Source of the DNA: Baffinella frigidus
Taxonomy: Eukaryota; Cryptophyceae; Cryptomonadales; Baffinellaceae
NCBI GenBank assembly: GCA_026770585.1
Contig: MU646834.1
Location: forward strand, 225,052-237,551
DNA: 12,500 nucleotides
Reading direction: 5' to 3'
Shown: positions 1-9,100 of the stretch, piece after piece
Layout: each line of letters starts with the position of its first letter
Position numbering within the stretch: the first letter of the stretch is position 1
Notes under the pieces: generated by a model
Databases searched by the model: none
What the model saw: only the letters and a program-made list of their open reading frames with translations
What the model was told of the DNA's origin: nothing
Program-made: the position numbers and the translations under genes

Positions 1-93
1 GGGGCGCCGTAAGACCCCACGGTAGGCAACCCGTAGGGGCACAGGGGGTGCCGTAAGACCCTACGGTAGGCAACCCGTAGGGGCATAGGGGGC
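1..93. repeat. Two tandem copies of a 46-bp repeat in the intron after E15
   Basis: Positions 1-46 and 47-92 are near-identical (GCCGTAAGACCCcACGGTAG, then GGCAACCCGTAGGGGCA). They abut the E15 donor at 97. The array may extend past the window edge. Confidence 0.85.
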
Positions 94-97
94 GCAC

Positions 98-184
98 CCG
101 TGCGGAGCCGCCGTTGACGCCCGAGAGGGTCATGCCGCTCCCGACGATCTGCCCCACGATGTACCCCTCGCCATTCGGAACGAT
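98..184 (-). CDS. Exon E15 of the Cys/Trp-rich gene (last in window)
   Basis: The acceptor is a clear pyrimidine tract (TGTTTCCTCCGTGTGCAG) and the donor is GTGCGC. It has 29 whole codons, phase 0 at both ends, reading IVPNGEGYIVGQIVG then SGMTLSGVNGGSAR. The gene continues beyond base 1 of the window. One acceptor-side stub lies upstream at 301-343. Confidence 0.83.
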
Positions 185-3100
185 CTGCACACGGAGGAAA
201 CAGTTGAGTGATCCACGCGCGGTTTGTACAGGGAGGGGGATGCGACCGGGGGGGGGTTAGTACCAGGAAACGGGGGGATTAGTCAACTGTGGTGGGTTCC
301 GGATAATTTGTCCCAGGATGTACCCCTCGCCATTCGGCACGATCGGCACACGGAGGAAACAGTTGAGTGAATCGCGCGGGGTTTGCACCGGGGAACGAGA
401 GGGTTAGTACCAGTACTAGGAAGGTAGATATAAGGCTACCTGGAAAAGGGAATTCAAACTCCCGTGGCGCGAGGCCGGTCCACCAAAATCATCTGAGCCA
501 TGATGAGGTGGATCCGGACAAGATGGTCGTCAATAAAGAACTCTCTCTCTCTAGTACCAGAGAAAGGGGGGATTTAGTCAACCGTATTAACAGGGACGCG
601 TGGAATGTAGGGTTTAGGGTGCGGGAATGTAGGGTGTAGGGTCTAGAAAGTTAGGGCGTGGGATTGACCTGGTCAGTCCACCTACCCTAACACAGGCTAC
701 CGTAACACATACTTACCCTCCACACATACTCCTTCGGCCGGCCCCCGATCTCTCCCTGCAAGGAAGTATGCCTGAAGGGTGGACACCATAACGCACACCT
801 ACCCTCCACACATACTCAATCAGTCCGGCCCCGACGGGTATGTGTTAGGGTAGGTCCACTGTAGTCCTCGCACTTGCTGGAAAGGTTTTCGAACGCGGCA
901 CCGCGTTCGTGAGTGCAATTTTGAGTGCACTCAAAACTAAACACCCCACACTAAATCTTAACCCTATACTCCAACATTCTCACGTCCAAATTTAAATTCT
1001 AAACCCTGAACTCACAAACTAAATTTTTAAACCCTTCTGCGACGGACCTCGTAGTCCTCGCACTTGCTGGAGAGGTCCTCGAATCCTGCGAGGCACTGCG
1101 CCTCCGAAGGGGGTCGCAAGGGGGGCGCGACCCCCTTACAAGGGGGTCGCAAGAGGGTCGTGACGTCCTTATAAGGGGGGCGGACCTCGTAGTCCTCGCA
1201 CTTGCTGGAGAGGTCTTCGAAGGTCGCGGCGCGGCGCGAGGTCGCCACCTGGCACAGCTCCTGCGATGCTGCCGGGATGAACCCTGCACGAACGGGGTTG
1301 GTGGTTTATTTAATCAGCTTTCAACACTCTCAGCACGTAGGGAGTTGGAGCTTTCCCATCAAGAATTAGGCGAACGGCACCAATTCCCTATGTATATGAG
1401 GCTAACGGCCCTATGACGGTCAACACCTGGCACAGCTCCTGCGAGGCTGCCGGGATGAACCCTGCACGAACGGGTTGGTGGTTAATTCAAACAGAATCAG
1501 CCCATAGGGAATTGGAGCGTTTGCTTCGGTTGACGGTCAACACTTGGCACAGCTCCTGCGAGGCCGCCGGGATGAACCCTGCACCATCGCGGATTCGTTA
1601 ATTCCTTCAGGAAGTAGGCGAACGGCTCCTATTCCCTATGGGCGAAGAACGGTCAACACCTGGCACAGCTCCTGCAAGGCCGCGGGGATGAACCCTGCAC
1701 GAACGGGGTTGGTGGTTAATTTCAACACTCTCAGCACGTAGGGAGTTGGAGCTTTCCCATCAAGAATTAGGCGAACGGCACCAATTCCCTATGTATATGA
1801 GGCTAACGGCCCTATGACGGTCAACACCTGGCACAGCTCCTGCGAGGCTGCCGGCATGAACCTTGTACCAAAGGGCTCGGTGGTTAATTCAAACAGAATC
1901 AGCCCATAGGCAATTGGAGCGTTTGCTTCAGGAATGAGGCGAACGGCTCCAATTTCCTATAGAAATGAGGCGAACGGCTCCTATTCCCTATGGGCGAAGA
2001 ACGTTCAACACCTGGCACAGCTCCTGCGAGGCCGCGGGGATGAACCCTGCACGAACGGGGTTGGTGGTTAATTGAATCCCTCTCAGCACGTAGGGAGTTG
2101 GAGCTTTCCCATCAAGAATTAGGCGAACGGCACCAATTCCCCATGTATATGAGGCTAACGGCTCTAATGCCCTATGGGCGAAGTTCGCGACGCGGCGGTG
2201 CGAGGTCAAGACCTGGCACTGCTCCTGCGAGGCCGCCGGGATGAACCCTGCACGGCATTGCTTCGGTGCTTAATTCAAACACGCTCAGGCCGTAGGGGGG
2301 GGCGTAGGGAATTGGAGCTTTTCCTTCAGGAAATAGGCGAACGGCTCCTATTCTTTATGGGCGAAGAACGGTCAACACTTGGCACAGCTCCTGCGAGGCT
2401 GCTGGGATGAACCCTGCACGAAAGGGTTGATGGTTGAGGGTTGAGGTTAAGGGGTGTGGTTTAGGGTCGAGGATAGTCTCCGGCACCCCCAATGAACCTA
2501 AAGCGGGGATGAACCCTGCACCATCGCGGATTCGTTAATTCACAGTAAATACTCATTGGTCAATTTATCGCTCGCGTGGGGAATGAACCCTGGAAGAAAG
2601 GGTTGGTGGTTCATTCAAATAGGCTCGGCCCATAGGGAATTGGAGCGTTTCCTTCAGAAATGAGGCCAACGGCTCCAATTCCCTTATAAATGAGGCTTAC
2701 GGCTCCTATTCCCTATGGGCGAAGAACGGTCAACACTTGGCACAGCTCCTGCGAGGCCGCCGGGATGAGTGCGCGGATAGGGGTTGCGGTTCAGGGCCCC
2801 GTAGGGAGTCGAAGCGTTTCCTTCAGAAATGAGGCTAACGGCTCCAGCCTCCTGGGGGGGGAGGTCGTCCTACACAACAAACCTGAAATTTATTCGACCG
2901 GTAAGACCCTCCCTCTATGCACCAAAACCCTGCGTGCGCCTGAGCCGTGAACCGTAACAACACAACGAAGAAAAAACAGCAAGACGTACCGATGTTGAAG
3001 TCGGCCGCGTCGCCCTTGCCGGCGGACTTGGCGATAGCGTTCGCGCTCGGCACCACCAAGGCAATAGGGATCCCTATTTGTCCATAGGAGTCGGACGAAG

Positions 3101-6100
3101 CTTAATTAGGGCCCGAAGTAAATCTAATTAGGGCCAGAATCCAGAATCCGGTTTGATAGGCCATTTTCTTTTCAAGTACCGATGTTGAAGTCGGCCGCGT
3201 CGCCCTCGCCGGCGGACTTGGCGATCGCGTTCGCGCTCGGCACCACCATGGCGATCGGAGACTGGATCACCTGCTTGTTCGACAGCGTTTTCCTGCGGGG
3301 GAGGCGTTCGGGAAAAGCACTTCAGAACGCGATATATCCCTACCAAAAAACTTCATAACGGGATATGAATATCTTATGTATTCATTAATATATATATATA
3401 TATATATATATATAGCTAACTACATACATACATGTCTATGGAGATATATCCATCTACAGAGAGATATCCCGCTCTGAAGACTTGGCGATAGCGTTCGCGC
3501 TAGGCACGACCAGAGCGATAGGAGACTGGATCACCCGCTTGTTCGACAGCGTTTTCCTGGTGTGGTGGGGGTTCGGGGTTTAGGGGGGTTACACCACCTT
3601 ACACCATACACCATACACCCGACACTCTACACCCCCTCCACGTTGCTGGATGACCTGCTTGTTTGACAGCGTTTTCCTGCGGGAGAGGCGTCCGGAAAAA
3701 GCACTTCAGAATCGGAGAGAGACAGAGAGCGGGAGGGAGAGAGAGGGGGGGAGAGAGGGGGAGAGAGGGAGAGAGAGGGGGAGAGGGAGGGAGGGAGGGA
3801 GGGAGGGAGAGAGGGAGAGAGAGAGTGTGTGTGTGTGTGAGAAAAACGACTTTTGGAGTTAGGAGACTGAATGACCTGCTTGTTCGACAGCGTTTTCCTG
3901 GTGTGGTGGGGGTTCGGGGTTCGGGGTCCAGGGTTTAGGGGGGCTACACCACCGTACACCATACAACCTGCAACCTATACCCAGCATCCTTCACTCTACA
4001 CCCGGGGGTTCAGGGTTTCGGGTTTCAAAGAGCAGCCATAATAATTGATAATTTATTGCCAAACAACCAGCGTCAGCGCCGCACATGCTACGCATTGTGC
4101 CACTTACTGTACCCCGTGTCGGCCGCTCATACGAGCATTTTCCGGATGGATTCTAACTCCACCTCCTTCCAATGAGCAGCCACCGGTGACTTCGAGGATC
4201 AGGGGCTCGGCCGGACCTATGTAGGTGGGGTCGAGGAGCTCATCCGTAGATTACTCCCAACTCCTCAAGAGCGAGGTGGGCTGTGACCTTCGATGTGAGT
4301 GTAAATAAAAGCACCAAAGCACCAAAGCCCAAAGTTGATTCTCGCCCGAGGAACACGCCAAAAGACTGCACATTGTAGGGCAAACTCCCCCGGAAATCCG
4401 GGGGAAAGAGGCAACGGTGGTCCTTTGAGCTCAAAGGAGGGGCACTACACGTGCCTGGATGAATTTCGTCTCGGAAGACAACTGAATCAGTTCCCTAATT
4501 AGCGTTTTCATTTGATTAGGAAGCCCAATGAAATTTACTATGCCCTAACTAATTTCCCCTATTCAAGCTTCTATTGAAAAGAAACTGATTCAGTTATCTT
4601 GCGGGATGAATTGCTTCTGCGAGAGCAAAATTCAACCATCGCAAAAGGTGGTCTTGTATCCTATCGATCTCACCAGAGCGTTCAAGGTTCGGGGAAAGGG
4701 TTCAAGGATCAGGGTTTAGGGGGCTTGGGGGTTTAGGGCTAGGGCCTGTGACCCTCAAGACGATGCGTTGGAGCAATTTCCACTCACCAGAGAGTTGAGG
4801 GTTTGGGGCGTATGGTACCATAGGGTTCCGGGTCTGACCAGCGCGTGCTTGACCACAAGGTGCTGGCTGACACTGAGTTGATCCCTCAACCCTCAACCCT
4901 CCACCCTCCACCCTCCACCCTCCACCCTCCACCCTCCACCGTCAACCGACAACCGTCAACCGTCAACCGTCAACCGTCAACCCCAAACCCTGTGGGCAGG
5001 GTTCCGGGTCTGACCAGAGCGTGCTTGACCACAGGGTGCTGGCCGAAGCTGAGTTGAAGATTCCCGTGCACTGGTCGCCGTTCTTGTCGCTGGTTCGGGT
5101 TTCGGGTTAGGGTGTAGGGTTCAGGATGCAGAGTTTATGGTTTATGGTTTATGGGTTATGGTTTATGGTTTATGATTTATGGGTTATGATTTATAGTTAA
5201 TGGTTTATGGTTTATGGTTTATGGTTTATGATTTATGATTTATGGGTTATGATTTATAGTTAATGGTTTATGGGTTATGGTTTATGGTTTATGATTTATG
5301 GGTTATGATTTATAGTTGATGGTTTATGGTTTATGGTTTATGGCGCAGTTGAAGATTCCCGTGCACTGGTTGCCGGTCGTGTCGCTGGTTCGGGTTCCGG
5401 GTTAGGATTTAGGGTTTGAGGTTCCGGGTTGAGGGTGTAGGGTTTAGGGTGTAGGGTTTGGGGTTTGGGACTTAGGGTTCAGAGTTGAAGATTCTCGTGC
5501 ACTGGGCGCCGGTCCTGTCACTGGTTGAAGGGTTTGGGCCTCGGGGTTTGGGGGTAAGGGTTTGGGGTTCGGGATATATGGTTGACGGTTTATGGTTTAT
5601 GGTTTATGGTTTATGGTTTATGGTTTATGGTTCAGGGTTCAGGGTGCATAGTGCAGGATCTTGGGTTCCTATGGTTCAGCTATTTTAGGTATTGGTTCAT
5701 GTCTGGGCAGATTCTGGTATGTCCCGAGAGGAAAGTAACCTGAGGAAAGTAACCTGGAGGCTTGTGAGTAATAAAGAAGAAGAAGAGGAGGAGGAAGAAG
5801 AAGAAGAAGAAGGAGAAGAAGAAGACCCAGTAATAAAGATGAAGCAGAAGAAGACGAAGCAGAAGCAGAAGAAGGCCAGAAGCAGAAGAAGGACTAATTA
5901 CCCTGGTTCCAGACAGTGAACCTGGTTGCGGAGCAGGCGCATGCGACGGGGAAGTAGGCCGCGAGCTTCGGGCCGATCGAGCAGTGCGCCTCGTTGTAGT
6001 ACGCCTGTTGTGGGGTTTGGGGTTTGGAGTTCGGGTTTTGGGGTTTGAGCTTTGTGGTTTGGGGTTTGGGGTTTGGGGTGTATAGTTTATAGTTTCGGGT

Positions 6101-9100
6101 TTCAGGTTTACAGGTTGCAGTTTCAGGTTTCGGGTTTACAGTTCACGGTTTATGGATTCAGGTTTTTAGTTTTAGATTTTCTCGGGTTTCGGGTTTGGGG
6201 GGTTACAGTTCCGAGGAGATCGTAGATAGCGTCGTCGACCAGCGTGTTCAGGATCGTCTGGCTCAGCACCTGTTTTCGGGTTTCGGGTTTAGATAGCATA
6301 TTCCACCCTTAAGATAACACAGAAGATAGCATATTCCACCCTTAAGATAGCATATTTCACCCTTAAGATAGCATATTTCACCCTTAAGATAGCATATTTC
6401 ACCCTTAAGATAGCATTTTCACCCTTAAGATAGCATATTTCACTTTTAAGATAACACATAACGGCGTCGTTCAGGATGGTCTGGCTCAGCACTTAGGTGG
6501 GGTTTGGGGTTTGGGGTTTGGGGTTTGGGGTTTGGGGTTTGGGGTTTGGGGTTTGGTGTCTGGGGTCTGGGGTTTGGGGATTGAGGTTTGGGGTTTCACG
6601 TTGTAGAGTTGAGGACTTGGGGGTACAGGGTTCGGAATGAAGGGTTTAGGGTTTAGGGCGCCAACCCCTGAAAGATTTTCACGGTTTAGGGTTAGGGATT
6701 AGGGATATGACCTTGCCCCAGGAGTTGGTCGGTGGAGCTTTCGGCGTGAAGGGGGTTGGGTGTAGGGTTTGGGGGGTTGGGGGTTGAGGTTTGGGGTTTC
6801 AGCTTGTAGAGTTGAGGACTTGGGGGTACAGGGTTCGGGGTGTAGTGTTTAGGGTTTAGGGCCCTAACCCCTGACCTAAACCCTCAACCCCTGAAGGATT
6901 TTCACGGTTAAGGGTTGGGGATTAGGGATTCAACCTTGCCCCAGGAGTTTGACTTGACCATGCCCCGCTTTTCCCACCTGGTTTCGGGTTCAGGGTTTTG
7001 GGGTTCAGGGTTTAGGGTTTAGGGTTTGGGGTTTAGGGTTAAGGGTTCAGGGTTCAGGGTTCAGGGTTCAGGGTTCAGGATTCAGGTTTCAGGGTTTTCG
7101 GGTTTCGGGGTTTCGGGGTTACGTGCGAGGCTCCATTCTGGCGTCGACTCACGTTTCGGGTTTCGGGTTTCGGGTTTCGGGGTTAGGAGGGTTCAGGGCT
7201 TGGGGTTGGGGGTTTCGGGTTTCGGGTTTCGGGTTTCGGGGTTTGGGTTTCGGGGTTGCGTTTCGGGTTTAGGATTTCCGGTTCCGGGTTTCGGGTTCCG
7301 GGTTTCGGGGTTCGGGGTTCGGGGTTACGTGCGAAGCTCCATTCTGGCGTCGACCCACGTTTCGGGTTTTGGGTTTCGGGTTTCGGGGTTAGGAAGGTTC
7401 AGGGCTTGGGGTGTCGGGTTTCGGGGTTAGGGTTTGGGGTTTGGGGTTTGGGGTTTGGGGTTGGGGGGTTACGTTCGAGGCTCCATTCTGGCGTCGGTCC
7501 ACCGCCCGGGCGTCCACTGAAGCACGTCGCGCCTGAAAGTGGCCCCCGATGCTTTAAGTTGATTCGTGGAATGTTGGTTCATGATACTCTTAAGTTGATT
7601 CATGAGGCTCTTAAGTCGATTCATGATGCATCATGAGTTTGCGCCACGCGTTTCTAGGCGCGACAACCTGGGTTCGCGGTACAAATCCGTCCTCCTTTGG
7701 GTAAAAAGGCTCCAAAAGGGGGGGCTCACCACTCGTACTGCTCCTCCGAGCAGACTTCAGGGTCAATGCACTACTTCTCGGAGATGGCTTGGCAGACTAT
7801 CCTTAAGTTGACATCCCGGGTCCGTGGTGCAAATCCGTCAACGTTGGAGCGAAAAGGAGGGGCTCACCACTCGTACTGCTCCTCCGAGCAGACCTCAGGG
7901 TCAATGCACTGCATCTCGAAGATTGCTGAAAAGAATATCCTAAAGTTGACATCCCGGGTTCGTGGTACAAATCTGTCAACTTTGGAGCGGAAAGGGGGGG
8001 CTCACCACTCGTACAGCTCCTCCGAACAGACCTCAGGGTCATTGCACTGCGTCTCGGAGATGGCTTAACAGACTATCCTAAAGTTGACATCCCGGGTTCG
8101 TGGTACAAATCTGTCAACTTTGGAGCGGAAAGGGGGGGCTCACCACTCGTACAGCTCCTCCGAACAGACCTCAGGGTCATTGCACTGCATCTCGAAGATT
8201 GCTTAACAGACTATCCTAAAGTTGACATCCCGGGTTCGTGGTACAAATCTGTCAACTTTGGAGCGGAAGGGGGGGGCTCACCACTCGTACAGCTCCTCCG
8301 AACAGACCTCAGGGTCATTGCACTGCGTCTCGGAGATGGCTGTGATGTAGCTCCGCATCGTGTGGAAGCACCCCTGATTTAGGCGGGGAAAAGACGTTGA
8401 TTTGTCAGAGAGAAGGAGAGAGAGAGGGAGAGAGGGAGAGAGGGAGGGAGGGAGGGAGGGAGAGAGAGACGGTAGTTAGCGAGAAGCAGAGAAGGAGAAA
8501 GATAGAGAGCGAGAGAGAGACGTTAAGTCAAAGAGGCGAAGAGAAGGAGAGAGAGGCGTTTTATTGTTCATCGCAGCGCAAGCGAGAGAGCGAGCGAGAA
8601 AGCAAGAGAGAAAGGAAGAGATAAACTCCGTTAGACAGCGAGAAGGCGAGACCTTCGGAACGACAGCTAGGGTTCCTGGTTTCTGGTTTCGGGTTTCGGG
8701 TGTAGTCGAACCTCGAACCGGGTGCACGCGGCCTCCGTCCCCGCACGGCCGTGGTGAGCCGTGTGGATACTGAGGCCGCGTGCTTACCCAGTTCGAGGTT
8801 CGACTACACCCGAAACCTGAAACCAGAAACCAGAAACCCTACCATTTCGGGGGTGTTCGGGTTCCTGGCCTCTCTTCTGGATTCTTCAGTTTTTTTTTCG
8901 GGGTTCCTCGGGTTTGGGTCTCACCTCGAACTGGGTGCACGCTGCCTCAGTATCCGCACGGCCCACCAGAGCCCCTCCCTTCGGGGTTCGGGTTTCGGGT
9001 TTGCTCAGGTGTGTCCGTTTTTATATATGGGGTTCTTCTGGGCCCCTCGGGTTTCCTCGGGGTGGTTCGTGGAACAGCCCCGCCGGCAGGCTCGTGAGCG

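Noticed and set aside
1418-2767. Resemblance to a CRISPR array
   Set aside because: Spacing is irregular, the spacers are also repeated, and the repeat is a partial exon of a eukaryotic gene.
4240-4434. 64-residue minus-strand open frame, and a 45-residue frame at about 4110-4245
   Set aside because: Somewhat protein-like, but no splice sites link them to the gene, no family is recognisable, and the island looks inserted.
5692-5919. Acidic Glu-rich open frame
   Set aside because: It is the translation of a GAA/GAG microsatellite.
7473-7532. Alternative E8 frame reading ATCFSGRPGGG
   Set aside because: It is protein-like, but it breaks phase with both E7 and E9 and is less conserved in the stubs.
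7026-7636. Long open frames on + rich in GFRVSGFG-type residues
   Set aside because: They are translations of TTTCGGG-type heptamers. A 7-bp period cycles through three frames and seldom makes a stop. No codon bias or splice signals support them.
7697-8068. A 123-residue + strand frame with repeats of HHSYCSSEQTSG
   Set aside because: It stays open only because 138 is a multiple of three. The minus strand carries the E7 frame with matching splice sites, and stub differences favour that frame.
7650-8260. tRNA B-box-like GGGTTCGTGGTACAAATC in each 138-bp unit
   Set aside because: It departs from the GGTTCGANNCC B-box, no A-box or cloverleaf was found, and it lies within duplicated intron.
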